Assembly: GCF_018129385.1 (NCBI RefSeq)
Contig: NZ_JAFCLN010000016.1
Span: forward strand, 107,457 to 171,456
Reading direction: 5' to 3'
DNA: 64,000 nucleotides
Origin: Bradyrhizobium lablabi
GTDB lineage: Bacteria > Pseudomonadota > Alphaproteobacteria > Rhizobiales > Xanthobacteraceae
Shown piece by piece: positions 8,933-17,728 of the stretch (positions within the stretch are counted from its first letter, which is position 1; each line of letters begins with the position of its first letter). Below the pieces are notes generated by a model that did not search any database, had not been told where the DNA came from, and worked only from the letters and a program-made list of their open reading frames with translations. A program made the translations under genes and the position numbers.

Positions 8933-10195
8933 TTACCGCGCGTTCCAGGCGGGCAGCGGCACCATGACGGGATCCTGAACCTTGTTGGCCGCCGGATAGA
9001 CCGAAATCATCTTCTGGTTCTGCCATTGCACGACGCTGCCGAACGCGCGCTGGTTCTGGCCCTTCTCGTCGAACTTCAATCCCCAGCCGTTGATGTACGA
9101 GCCGGCCGGCACGTCGGCCTTCAACGCTGCCTCACGAAGGTCGGCGGCGCCATCCGATGCAGCCTTGCCCAGGATGTCGCGCGCAAGTGCGAGACCCACG
9201 ACAAATCCGAGCGACTCCTGAACCGCCGGCATCACCTTGTACTTCGCCTCATAGCGCTTCACGAATTCTTCGCGATCCGCACGCGCTTCCGGTGCCAGGG
9301 AATTTACGTTTGCCTCGAGCGGAAACGACGATGAGAAAATCCCGTTGACATCCTTGCCGATTGCCTCGGCCAGCGACAGCGTGGAATGGCCGGCGCTGGT
9401 GCCGACGAACGCCTTCGGACTGTAGTTCATCTCCTTCATCTGACGCTGGAGAAGAATGGCGTCGTTGATGAATTGCGTAGCGATGATCACGTCCGGATCC
9501 AGCGCGCGCAACTTCAACACCAATGCCGACAGATCGGTGGTCTTGGCGGAATAGAGCTCGCGCAATCCGATCTTGATGCCGAGCTTGTCGGCCTGATCGA
9601 TAGCGGCCTTGGATACGTCGACGCCGAATGCGGAATCTTCCGCGACGACCGCCACCTTGAGGTTTTTCGGCTCGATTTTCAGCATCGGCGCAAGGACTTC
9701 CGCCACATAGAGAGGCGCGGGCTGCCCGAGACCCGCGGCGCTCAAACCCATGCGAAACACGCTCTTGAAATCGCGCTCCGTATAGTTGTTGGCAACCGCC
9801 ATCCCTTCCCAGTAGAAGGCTCCGTTGCGCTCCGCCTCCTGGCTCGCCACCATGCCGACGGCGCTCGTCGAACTGCCGACGAAAATCTTCACGCCCTCGC
9901 GCGAGGCAAGGCGGTTGGTCTCGCTGATCGCCGCTTGCGGGCTGTTTCCGTCGCCCTTGAACAGTTGAATCTTGCGGCCCTTCACACCGCCGCGATCGTT
10001 GATGAGATCGATCGCCGTCTCGACGCCCTGAAAATTCTGGTTGCCGAAGACGGAATTGCCGCCGGTGAGCGGAAAGATGCCGCCGATCTTGATCGGCTCC
10101 TGCGCGAACGAAGGCCGCACTGCGAGAACGACGGGCGCTGCTGCAAGGAAGCCGAGAACCTTTCGGCGCGGAAGACGATGCTTGGACTGAGACAT
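8933..10195 (-). CDS. ABC transporter substrate-binding protein, LivK-like, Tat signal
   Basis: A 420-residue periplasmic binding protein of the Leu/Ile/Val-receptor family (Peripla_BP_6). It begins with a twin-arginine-type leader ('LPRRKVLGFLAAAPVVLA', cleavage near SFA-QE). The mature protein opens with 'IKIGGIFPLTGGNSVFGN', the usual ligand-binding loop. The ATG is preceded by a GGGGG run. First gene of the operon. The lack of clear amino-acid ligand residues and the downstream monooxygenase suggest an aromatic or amide substrate (inference). Confidence 0.88.
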   Translation of the reverse strand: MSQSKHRLPRRKVLGFLAAAPVVLAVRPSFAQEPIKIGGIFPLTGGNSVFGNQNFQGVETAIDLINDRGGVKGRKIQLFKGDGNSPQAAISETNRLASREGVKIFVGSSTSAVGMVASQEAERNGAFYWEGMAVANNYTERDFKSVFRMGLSAAGLGQPAPLYVAEVLAPMLKIEPKNLKVAVVAEDSAFGVDVSKAAIDQADKLGIKIGLRELYSAKTTDLSALVLKLRALDPDVIIATQFINDAILLQRQMKEMNYSPKAFVGTSAGHSTLSLAEAIGKDVNGIFSSSFPLEANVNSLAPEARADREEFVKRYEAKYKVMPAVQESLGFVVGLALARDILGKAASDGAADLREAALKADVPAGSYINGWGLKFDEKGQNQRAFGSVVQWQNQKMISVYPAANKVQDPVMVPLPAWNAR

Positions 10196-10424
10196 GCTTT
10201 ACCCCCTTGTGAAGCCTCGATCCCAAGTCGACCGACAAGAACAATTCAGAAGGCTGGTCGTCAGACCAACATGCATTCAGCAGCCGCGCCGGAATGGCAC
10301 GTCCACGAATCCCCCGAGCAATGAAGGTCAACCGGCCGCGTTTTGCTCAGCACGCCGGCAACTAACCCGCCTTCAACCTGAACGCCATTCCTGTCCATCA
10401 ATTTGAGTATTGTAATGTTATCGT

Positions 10425-10465
10425 ACAAAAATTAGACATGTAAAGGCATACTGTCTAATTTTTGT
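10425..10465. promoter_or_regulatory. 14-bp perfect inverted repeat, candidate TetR operator
   Basis: The arms acaaaaattagaca (10425-10438) and tgtctaatttttgt (10452-10465) are perfect inverted repeats with a 13-nt spacer, in an AT-rich island within GC-rich DNA. They lie 230 nt upstream of the ABC operon start and upstream of the divergent SGNH hydrolase. The symmetry fits a dimeric regulator such as the TetR protein encoded in the operon. The spacer carries TTTACA on the minus strand, which could be a -35 element. A hairpin terminator is less likely because no gene ends here. Confidence 0.5.
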
Positions 10466-10541
10466 TGCACGCATCGTCGCACCCCCGCATCTGGCAACCT
10501 CCACGAGACGGATCGAATCGACAAAGCTGGGCAATATTCTC

Positions 10542-10589
10542 CCGCTCATAGCGGTCTGGTGGCAGGTTCGAGTCGTGCCGGGCCCATCA
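10542..10589 (+). pseudogene. 3' fragment of tRNA-Met(CAT)-like, probable att scar
   Basis: CCG-CTCATAG-CGG (10542-10554) reads as an anticodon arm with anticodon CAT, although the lower stem is broken. It is followed by a T-arm GCAGG-TTCGAGT-CGTGC with one mismatch, the acceptor strand CGGGCCC, discriminator A and TCA in place of CCA. No D-arm or 5' acceptor precedes it. It is therefore a decayed 3' tRNA piece, not a working tRNA. With the tRNA-Lys fragment at 2792 it brackets the ABC-importer operon. It ends 13 nt before the SGNH start codon. Confidence 0.5.
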
Positions 10590-10602
10590 ATGGACTCAGG
10601 CC

Positions 10603-11229
10603 ATGCCCATGCACCACATGAAGCGCGCCATTCCATGGATCGTCGCCGCTATTGCGGTCCTCGGGCTTGCGGCCTCGTTTTTCGAACTTCAGCGTGAGCG
10701 CGGCCGCCAGCGGCGCCACCACGCGCTCTTTCGGGAATTCGTCATCCGCTCCGAACTGGCGGAAGCGAAGGCGCCGATCCTTGTGATCGGAGACAGCATC
10801 ACCGAAGGCGCGAAACTCCCACGGGAAATCGGCGGCCGCGCCGTCATCAACGCGGGCATCAGCGGCGCGACGGTCGAGGACTTTGAGCGGATCGCGCCAG
10901 GGCTGGTCGCGGGCAAGCCGTCTTTCGTGGTGATTGCACTCGGGACCAACGGCACCGCAGAGAGCCTGCGCGTGTCATATCCGGCCTTGCTGCACCGGCT
11001 CAAGGCGCTGTCTCCGCACATGATGGTCGTTGGCGTGACGCAGCAGATCGATGCGGACGCAAAGAACGCAGCCATCAAAGCCGCGGCCGATCGCGAGGGC
11101 ATCCACTTTTTTGCGGTGCCACTGCCCGCCGGATCGACGCGCCTCGATGGCGTCCACTTGAACGATGCCGGCTATCGGATTTACACGCCTGCCCTGGCGG
11201 CAGAAATCGCGGACCGGATCGGCCGCTAG
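10603..11229 (+). CDS. SGNH/GDSL hydrolase, membrane-anchored
   Basis: A 208-residue lipase/esterase-like protein. Block I is 'VIGDSITEG' (nucleophile Ser), block III 'LGTNGT', and block V 'LDGVHLNDAGY' supplies the Asp-His pair. A single hydrophobic segment at about residues 9-27 is an uncleaved anchor or signal, so the enzyme probably faces the periplasm. An alternative in-frame ATG at residue 6 (MKRAIPW) would give the same domain. The family deacylates lipids, peptidoglycan or polysaccharide; the substrate here is unknown. Confidence 0.8.
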   Translation: MPMHHMKRAIPWIVAAIAVLGLAASFFELQRERGRQRRHHALFREFVIRSELAEAKAPILVIGDSITEGAKLPREIGGRAVINAGISGATVEDFERIAPGLVAGKPSFVVIALGTNGTAESLRVSYPALLHRLKALSPHMMVVGVTQQIDADAKNAAIKAAADREGIHFFAVPLPAGSTRLDGVHLNDAGYRIYTPALAAEIADRIGR

Positions 11230-11250
11230 GATGCGGGTGCTGAATAAACT

Positions 11251-11282
11251 GGACCGCGCCCCCCGGACGAGGAGCGCGGTCC
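11251..11282. terminator. bidirectional hairpin between convergent genes
   Basis: A 9-bp perfect stem, ggaccgcgc (11251-11259) with gcgcggtcc (11274-11282), around a 14-nt loop. It lies between the SGNH hydrolase (plus) and the PhyH dioxygenase (minus), which converge here. No strong T-run is present on either side. Confidence 0.5.
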
Positions 11283-11305
11283 AGGCAATTCAATTTGCGT
11301 CGCGG

Positions 11306-12139
11306 TTACGCGCGGTAGGCCGTCTTGTCGGTGCCGCGATAGAGCACACGCACCTGCTCCTCCGTGACGGCCTTGTGGAAGGCCAGCGCCTCGGGCTCGA
11401 GATCGCGCTTCGGCACATGCTCCGGCTCGAAGTGATGATACGTGTCCTTGCCGCGCACCAGCGTGGCCCAGTCCCTTTGGCCGACCGCCTGCTTCAGCCG
11501 GGTCGGGATATAGCGGACAGCCAGGCCGATGCGCCGGTCATCGGAACGATTGGGCTCCGATCCATGGAACAGCAGCACGTGATGCAGCGAGGCCTGACCG
11601 GGCTTGAGCTCGACAAAAACCGCCTTCGACTCGTCGACATCGACGGCGATCTCCTGTCCGCGGGTCAGAAGGTTGTTCTGGTCGAACGTATCCTCGTGCT
11701 GGACCTGCTGCTTGTGGGTGCCCGCCACGAATTTCATGCAGCCGGACACCTTGTTGGCCGGCGACATCGCGATCCAGGCGGTCGCCACATCGGAGGAGTC
11801 GAGCCCCCAATAAGTGGCGTCCTGATGCCAGGAGACGAAGCCGGGATCGTGCGGCTCCTTGATAAAGAAACTGGTGTTCCAGCAGAGGATGTCCGGACCC
11901 AAGAGGTCCTCGATTGCATCGAGGATTTTCGGATGACGGATCATCTCGTTGATCCAGGGAAACAGCACGTGGCTGCGGTGGCGCATCTCGCCCTTGATTG
12001 GTCCACCGATCTTTGCCTCGTAATCCTCGAGCTTGCCGCGAAACTCGGCAACTTCGCTCTCGCTCAGCGCGTTGACTGGAAAATGATAGCCGCGCTCGCG
12101 ATAGCCGGCGACTTCATCCTCGCTCAGCAATTTTGTCAT
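11306..12139 (-). CDS. phytanoyl-CoA dioxygenase (PhyH) family protein
   Basis: A 277-residue Fe(II)/2-oxoglutarate oxygenase. The metal motif HxD is seen in 'SWHQDATYWGL'; the distal His is in 'LFHGSEPNRSDDRRIG', where an Arg would bind 2-oxoglutarate. Having Asp rather than Ala/Gly at the second ligand indicates hydroxylase rather than halogenase chemistry. The ATG at 12139 follows GGAGG at good spacing; an upstream codon does not. It lies 114 nt downstream of the MetX-like gene on the same strand. The substrate is unknown. Confidence 0.85.
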   Translation of the reverse strand: MTKLLSEDEVAGYRERGYHFPVNALSESEVAEFRGKLEDYEAKIGGPIKGEMRHRSHVLFPWINEMIRHPKILDAIEDLLGPDILCWNTSFFIKEPHDPGFVSWHQDATYWGLDSSDVATAWIAMSPANKVSGCMKFVAGTHKQQVQHEDTFDQNNLLTRGQEIAVDVDESKAVFVELKPGQASLHHVLLFHGSEPNRSDDRRIGLAVRYIPTRLKQAVGQRDWATLVRGKDTYHHFEPEHVPKRDLEPEALAFHKAVTEEQVRVLYRGTDKTAYRA

Positions 12140-12253
12140 GAATTTCCTCCGGTCTCTTTTCTTGTTTTGTCGGCAGAGCTTAACCAAAAGTGACCCTGCC
12201 GTCCGGTCCTGTCAAGAAGCGCCGCATGCACGGCAGCATCGCGCGGCCTGCGT

Positions 12254-13297
12254 TCAGCGCACGCGGCCGGCCAGGAATTCAGCGATCGCATCGCGGATTT
12301 CCTCAAGCTGCGGCGATGCGTCCGCCGCGACCGCGTGTCCCGAGCGACCCGCGAGGCGAACCAGCGTGGCATCCGCAATGAGCTGCGCGGCCTCAACAGC
12401 ATCTTCCACCGGATTGTAGAGATCCAGTTCCGGAACAAGCAGCAGCGTGGGTGCCTTGATCGATCGGAGCGCGGCCGACGTATCGCCGTCAAATCCGCTC
12501 GTCGTGCCGACATCATGCGCATCGTAGGCCCAGCTCTGATAGACCCAGTCGAGCGGATCGGATGCCATGCTGCGCGCGCTCTCAATCGCCTGATCCACCA
12601 GGCTTGGGATCGCAGCCGGCGCGACGCCTTCCAAGGCCCCCGGTTCGCGGTTGGTAATGACGCGCGTCAGCGCGGCCCAGGCATCGAAGCCGGCGCCGTA
12701 GGGACCGGACGGAAAGCCCGGATCGGCCCGCAATATCCGGCGAGCAACATCGTTCATCGCAACCGACCATGAGCGAGTTCGCGCCATCGGCACAAGCGCC
12801 ACGATGCTTCGCATGCGATCGGGATGGCTCACGCCCCATTGCAGCGCCTGCATGCCGCCCATCGATGCTCCGACAACCGATGCAAGCTGCTTCACCTCCA
12901 GCGCGTCCAGCAATTTACGCTGGCTTGCGACCATGTCGCGGATGGAAAAGCGCGGGAATGAGAGATCGGGCTGCGCCTGGCTGTTGCTCGGGGAAGTGCT
13001 CAGCCCGTTGCCGATCGCGTCGGCGCAGATGACGAAGTAGCGCTCGGGATCGAGCGGCCGCCCGGGCCCGATCAGAAAATCCAGCCGGTGATGGGTCGAG
13101 CCGATCGCGGTCAGGACAAGGACGACATTATCGCCGGCGCGAGAGCGGGTCCCATGCGTGACATAGCTGATCTCGAAATCGCGTATAGCTTCGCCGCTTT
13201 CGAGCGGCAGATCGCCCAAGGCAAGCGTTTGATGCGGTCGATCGATCCAGCCGGGCTGTAGTTCCGGATGCCGCCAACGTGGCTTGTGCAGTGGCAC
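12254..13297 (-). CDS. MetX-like alpha/beta hydrolase (homoserine O-acetyltransferase family)
   Basis: A 347-residue alpha/beta hydrolase with the MetX-type nucleophile elbow 'VVGASMGGMQALQW', the acid in 'LLLVPELDLYNP' and a late catalytic His in 'GRSGHAVA'. The strand before the elbow is 'YFVICADAIGNGLSTSPSN', which resembles the MetX 'nxlGgc' region but differs from it, so a hydrolase rather than a true acetyltransferase is quite possible. The GTG at 13297 has AGGAGG seven bases upstream and is preferred over the open frame to 13363. It is divergent from the permease at 13576. Confidence 0.75.
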   Translation of the reverse strand: MPLHKPRWRHPELQPGWIDRPHQTLALGDLPLESGEAIRDFEISYVTHGTRSRAGDNVVLVLTAIGSTHHRLDFLIGPGRPLDPERYFVICADAIGNGLSTSPSNSQAQPDLSFPRFSIRDMVASQRKLLDALEVKQLASVVGASMGGMQALQWGVSHPDRMRSIVALVPMARTRSWSVAMNDVARRILRADPGFPSGPYGAGFDAWAALTRVITNREPGALEGVAPAAIPSLVDQAIESARSMASDPLDWVYQSWAYDAHDVGTTSGFDGDTSAALRSIKAPTLLLVPELDLYNPVEDAVEAAQLIADATLVRLAGRSGHAVAADASPQLEEIRDAIAEFLAGRVR

Positions 13298-13575
13298 GCT
13301 TCCTCCTGACTGGCGCGAAAACACTTCAACGCAAGCTACAGGATGCGAATGCAGGAAGTCCAAGTTTCATTTTGCGGCTTCATTTTTGCGCGCGGTTTCC
13401 CAGTGACCGGCGCGCAACCTGCCGAGGATATTGCGACGCAATAGTTGCGGATGCGCGAACTCATCGACGCCTTCACGCGCAAACATCTTGTTCTCGCCAG
13501 CCTCAATCTCTTGTGCCAGACTTGTTGGCGCAGAAGGCCGCAATAGACAGGCCGGCAACAGGGGAAGGGAACACA

Positions 13576-14874
13576 ATGGACCTTTGGACAGGCATTGCGC
13601 TGCTCGTTGCATTTCTCGCCATCGTTATATTGATCATTCGCGGGCAGAGCCCGATCATCATGCTGCTGATACTGGCCGTGCTTTGGGCGGCGATCGCAGG
13701 CATCGGCATCGACGATATCCAGAAGAAGGTCATCCAGGCCGGCGGCGTTCAGTATGCGAGCGCGGTGATCATCATCGTGTTCGGCGCATGGTTCGCCCAG
13801 GTGCTGATCCAGACCGGGATCGCGGAAAGCGTGATCCGCTCGGCGGTCGAGCTCGCGGGCGACCGGCCGCTCGTCACTGCCATGACCATCACGCTGGTCA
13901 CGGCGCTGTTGTTCACGTCGATGTATGGCGTCGGCGCCGCGATCGCGATCGGCGTCATCGCGCTGCCGATCATGATGAGCCAGGGCATTCCGCCGTATGT
14001 CGCGGCTCCCGTGTTCACCATGGGAATAGGCGCCGGCACCTTCATCAACCTCGTGCAGTTCGGCACGTTCCAGAAACTGTTTCCCGGCCTGAAATACGAA
14101 GCGCCCTATCTGACCTACTGGGTGGTCGGAATGTGCGTGTACATCCTGGCGGCATGGGCGTTGGCGTTCTTCTATCTGCGTAACGGCGCGACCCGCCGGC
14201 TGGCCTCGGTCGACGTCGCCGGCGAAGGCGCAGCGCCAGTCCGCAAGCGAACCCCCTACTACACCTATATCGTGCCGATCTTCCCCGTGATCATGATCCT
14301 GGTGCTCAAATGGGAGATCATTCCAACCTTCATCGTCTCGATCCTGCTGGCGCTCGCGCTGACCTGGCCGGATCGCACACTGCAAGGACATCTCAACCTC
14401 TTCAACAAGACCTTCTCCGATGCCTTCCCCGACATCGCGACCATCGCCGCGCTCTGGACCATCTGCGGTATGATCATCGTGGCGGGGCAGACGCCTGAGG
14501 TTGCTGGAGCGTTGAAACCGATCTTCGCGCCGATCCTGCCGCATACGCCATTGCAGGCAGCGGTATTCTTCGGATTGCTCGGTGGCATTGCCAGCATCTA
14601 TCGCGGGCCGATGGTCGTCATCGGCACCGGCGCGGCCCTGCTTGCGATCATCCTCGCCAACAAGGAGATACCGATCCCCTATCTCTATTCGATCTGGCTG
14701 GCGCCGACCGTGCTGCAAGGGAGCATGGACCCGACCAACTCATGGACGTTGTGGACGATCGGGCACACCAAGGTCAGCCACGGTCAGTTCCTCAAGACGG
14801 CCCTGCCCTTCGGCTGCGCGATGGTCGCGGTCAATTCGCTGATCTGCTACCTGATGCTGGGCTCGCTGCAATAG
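13576..14874 (+). CDS. ion-transporter-superfamily permease (gluconate/citrate/C4-dicarboxylate-like)
   Basis: A 432-residue membrane protein with about eleven to twelve hydrophobic segments in two halves. It has small-residue loops such as 'GIGAGTFINLVQFGTFQ' and 'GLLGGIASIYRGPMVVIGTG' typical of hairpin-containing anion permeases. The ATG follows GGGGAAGGGAACACA; the longer frame from 13279 is not coding-like. It sits 13 nt before the hydantoinase/oxoprolinase gene, so the two probably form one operon importing a carboxylate or cyclic amide. The exact family could not be settled by eye. Confidence 0.7.
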   Translation: MDLWTGIALLVAFLAIVILIIRGQSPIIMLLILAVLWAAIAGIGIDDIQKKVIQAGGVQYASAVIIIVFGAWFAQVLIQTGIAESVIRSAVELAGDRPLVTAMTITLVTALLFTSMYGVGAAIAIGVIALPIMMSQGIPPYVAAPVFTMGIGAGTFINLVQFGTFQKLFPGLKYEAPYLTYWVVGMCVYILAAWALAFFYLRNGATRRLASVDVAGEGAAPVRKRTPYYTYIVPIFPVIMILVLKWEIIPTFIVSILLALALTWPDRTLQGHLNLFNKTFSDAFPDIATIAALWTICGMIIVAGQTPEVAGALKPIFAPILPHTPLQAAVFFGLLGGIASIYRGPMVVIGTGAALLAIILANKEIPIPYLYSIWLAPTVLQGSMDPTNSWTLWTIGHTKVSHGQFLKTALPFGCAMVAVNSLICYLMLGSLQ

Positions 14875-14890
14875 ACTGGGAATGTGAGTG

Positions 14891-17062
14891 ATGACTGAAT
14901 CCTCGGTAGCGGGCCGCGCCTATCGCATTGGTATCGACGTCGGAGGCACCTTCACCAAGGCGGTGCTGATCGACAATGCGACACATGAGGTGGTCGGGCG
15001 GTTCTCCGTGCTGACCACCCACTCCGATCCGCGCGGCGTCGCCAAAGGCGTGGTCGACGTATTCCGCAATGTGCTGGAGCAATCGAACGTCGATCCGAAA
15101 GAGGTCATCTTCCTCGCCCATTCGACGACGCAGGCCACCAACGCGCTGCTGGAGGGCGACGTCGCCAGCGTCGGCGTGATCGGAATGTCGACGCGCATGG
15201 AATCGCTGCTGGCCAAGGGCCAGAGCGCCATGAAGCCGATCGAGCTGGCGCCGGGACGCCATCTCACGCCGGCCAACCGTTTCCTGATGAAGGAAACGCT
15301 GACGGACGAGACCATCGGCAAGGCCGTTGCCGAACTCAGGGCGGAAGGCGCAAGAGTCATCGTCGCAAGTTCGGCCTTCGGCGTCGACGACAATGAGGCC
15401 GAAGAAGCCGTGCGCCGTCTGGTGGTCGAGGCTGGCCTGGCCGCAACCTGCGGCAACGAGATCACCAAGCTCTATGGCCTGACCACGCGGACGCGCACTG
15501 CCGTGATTAACGCCAGCATTTTGCCGAAGATGATCGACACCGCCACCATGACGGAAGCGAGCGTGCGCGAGGCCGGCATCCAGGCGCCGCTGATGATCAT
15601 GCGCGGCGACGGCGGCGTGATGGACATCAAGGAGATGCGCCGCCGCCCCGTCATGACAATGCTCTCCGGCCCGGCCGCGAGCGTGGCCGGCGCGCTGATG
15701 TATCTGCGTGTATCCGACGGCATCTATTTCGAGGTCGGCGGCACCAGCACCAATATCGGCGTGATCCGCAACGGACGGCCGACCGTCAAATATGCCCGCG
15801 TTGGCGGCCATGAGACCTATGTCTCTTCGCTCGACGTGCGCGTGATCGGCATCGCCGGCGGCAGCATGGTCCGGGCCCGCGGCGGCAAGCTGGTCGACGT
15901 CGGGCCGCGCAGCGCCCACATCGCCGGCCTTCCCTACGCCGCCTTCGCCAAACCAGAGGACATCATCGAGCCCAAGATCGAATTCTTCCAGCCGAAGACC
16001 GACGATCCCGCCGATTACGTCGCGGTGCGTTCGGCCAATGGCACGCGCTATGCCATCACCAACACCTGCGCCGCCAACATTCTCGGCTACGCCAAGCCGG
16101 GACTGCACGCCAGTGGCAACGTCGAGTCGGCGAGGCGCGCGATGGCCGTGCTCGCCGAGTTCATCGGAAAATCGATTGAGGACACTGCGCGTGCGATCCT
16201 CGATGTCGCCACCGACAAGGTGATTCCCGTCGTCGACGATCTGATCGCCGAATACAAGCTCGATCGCGACCAGGCCGTGCTGGTCGGCGAAGGCGGCGGC
16301 GCCGCCGCGCTGATCCCGCATGCGTCGAGCCGCACCGACCTTCACCACGAGATTTCAAAAGACGCCGAAGTCATTTCCTCGATCGGTGTCGCGCTTGCCC
16401 TGGTGCGCGACGTCGTCGAGCGCGTCATTCCCAACGCACAGCCCGACGATCTCAAGCGGATTCGCCGCGAAGCGTTCGAAGCCGTGGTCAAGCTCGGCGC
16501 TGCGCCTGATAATGTCGAAGTGACGATCGAGGTCGATCAAAGCACCCATCGGATCCGCGCGACCGCGATGGGCGCCTCGGAGATGCGCGCCCGCCAGCGC
16601 CGCGACGAGGTCGGCGAGACCGAAGCGCGGGAAATCGCGGCAAAGGCTATGGGCGTCAGCCTCGAGCGCGTCGCGCTTGCTGCGGCCACGCCGCGCATGC
16701 GGGTGTTCCAGGGCGAAGTCGAGGAGCGGAGCTGGGGAATCTTCAAGAAGCGCCGCAACCCGGTTCGCGCGGTGGACCTCGACGGCGTCATTCGCGTGCA
16801 GCGCAGTCACAGCGTCGTCCGCCCGGTTTCCGCGCAAACTGCGCTCGACGGCCTGCGGCGGCTGTGGGAAGACACCACGATCTATAATGGCGACAGCACC
16901 ATCACACCGGATATTTTCGTCATCGTCGGCGGCCAGCTCATCGACCTGTCGGGGGTCAATTCGATCGACCAGGCGATGACCGTGACCCGCAGCGAGCTGG
17001 ACGGGCTCACCGCCGACGCCTCGATCGCGCTCATCGGCATTCCGCCTTCGCGGGGGCTTTGA
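14891..17062 (+). CDS. hydantoinase/oxoprolinase family protein (HyuA-like)
   Basis: A 723-residue protein. The ATPase-like phosphate-binding motif 'GIDVGGTFTKAVLID' opens the Hydt_A_N domain. The 'HSTTQATNALLEGD' segment and a second Gly-rich phosphate loop 'FEVGGTSTNIGVIRNG' mark the HyuA core. The C-terminal 250 residues are specific to this subgroup. Relatives use ATP to open hydantoin or 5-oxoproline rings, often with a B subunit. No HyuB homologue is present nearby; instead a HExxH protein follows at four bases. A GTG three bases earlier (14888) is an alternative start. Confidence 0.82.
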   Translation: MTESSVAGRAYRIGIDVGGTFTKAVLIDNATHEVVGRFSVLTTHSDPRGVAKGVVDVFRNVLEQSNVDPKEVIFLAHSTTQATNALLEGDVASVGVIGMSTRMESLLAKGQSAMKPIELAPGRHLTPANRFLMKETLTDETIGKAVAELRAEGARVIVASSAFGVDDNEAEEAVRRLVVEAGLAATCGNEITKLYGLTTRTRTAVINASILPKMIDTATMTEASVREAGIQAPLMIMRGDGGVMDIKEMRRRPVMTMLSGPAASVAGALMYLRVSDGIYFEVGGTSTNIGVIRNGRPTVKYARVGGHETYVSSLDVRVIGIAGGSMVRARGGKLVDVGPRSAHIAGLPYAAFAKPEDIIEPKIEFFQPKTDDPADYVAVRSANGTRYAITNTCAANILGYAKPGLHASGNVESARRAMAVLAEFIGKSIEDTARAILDVATDKVIPVVDDLIAEYKLDRDQAVLVGEGGGAAALIPHASSRTDLHHEISKDAEVISSIGVALALVRDVVERVIPNAQPDDLKRIRREAFEAVVKLGAAPDNVEVTIEVDQSTHRIRATAMGASEMRARQRRDEVGETEAREIAAKAMGVSLERVALAAATPRMRVFQGEVEERSWGIFKKRRNPVRAVDLDGVIRVQRSHSVVRPVSAQTALDGLRRLWEDTTIYNGDSTITPDIFVIVGGQLIDLSGVNSIDQAMTVTRSELDGLTADASIALIGIPPSRGL

Positions 17063-17065
17063 CGG

Positions 17066-17698
17066 ATGGCTCTCGCGGCAGCAGATGCGGAGCGGTTCAC
17101 GGAGTTCGAGCGCGCCTCACCCGAAGCGCTCGGGCTTCTCATGCTGCAAGCCGATCCGCATGCAGGGCGACTGGACCGCGCGACACAGCTCGCGGCTGTT
17201 TCCGACGCGCTCGCCGACGGAATTGCCGCCGCCGGCAATTTACGCGCCCGCTTTCCCGCCTCGGGGCCGGAACAGATCGCTCGCGAGCTTGGCCTGCCGG
17301 TCGAGACGACGGACGACGATCCCATGGTCGGATCGATCTGGCGGTTCGCCGAGTACCGGCCACGGCCGCCGCGCATCGTGCTCTATCGCCGCGGATTGAG
17401 CCCGCTCGAACGCGTGCTCACCGGCAGCCGTGCCGTGCAACTGCTCGGCGAGGCAACGCCGCGCGACATCTTCATCGCCCACGAATTGTACCATCACATC
17501 GAATCCACCAGACCGGACGTGCCGATCGCGCGGCGCTACCAGCCCACGCTTTTCCGGATCGGCAACTGGCATTGGCGCACCGGCATCGCGGCATTGGCCG
17601 AGATCGCCGCCGGCGCCTTTGCGCAGGCGCTGCTTGAACTGCCCTGTCACCCGAAGGCGTTGGATTTCGTTGTTTTGCATGCCATCGCCGTAACGTAA
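17066..17698 (+). CDS. HExxH-motif hypothetical protein (zincin-like)
   Basis: A 210-residue soluble protein. Residues around 138-144 read 'IAHELYHHIES', an HExxH zinc-binding helix with an extra His, preceded by a helical N-terminal half and a beta-strand 'PRIVLYRRGLSP'. The layout recalls ImmA/IrrE-type minimal zincins, though no helix-turn-helix is present. It starts three bases after the hydantoinase stop and is surely co-transcribed, so a role in the same pathway (amidohydrolysis or processing) is likely. I do not recognise an exact family. Confidence 0.7.
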   Translation: MALAAADAERFTEFERASPEALGLLMLQADPHAGRLDRATQLAAVSDALADGIAAAGNLRARFPASGPEQIARELGLPVETTDDDPMVGSIWRFAEYRPRPPRIVLYRRGLSPLERVLTGSRAVQLLGEATPRDIFIAHELYHHIESTRPDVPIARRYQPTLFRIGNWHWRTGIAALAEIAAGAFAQALLELPCHPKALDFVVLHAIAVT

Positions 17699-17728
17699 GA
17701 ACTGCCCTTGGGCCCGGCGTCTCTCGGG

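Noticed and set aside
7044..9026. 660-codon open frame on the minus strand
   Set aside because: Only its last 324 codons (livM) are coding; the first part is an alternate frame of livH with no membrane-protein character. The livM start is the GTG at 8018.
14831..16348. 505-codon minus-strand frame opposite the hydantoinase gene
   Set aside because: Shadow frame; the plus-strand protein has clear HyuA motifs.
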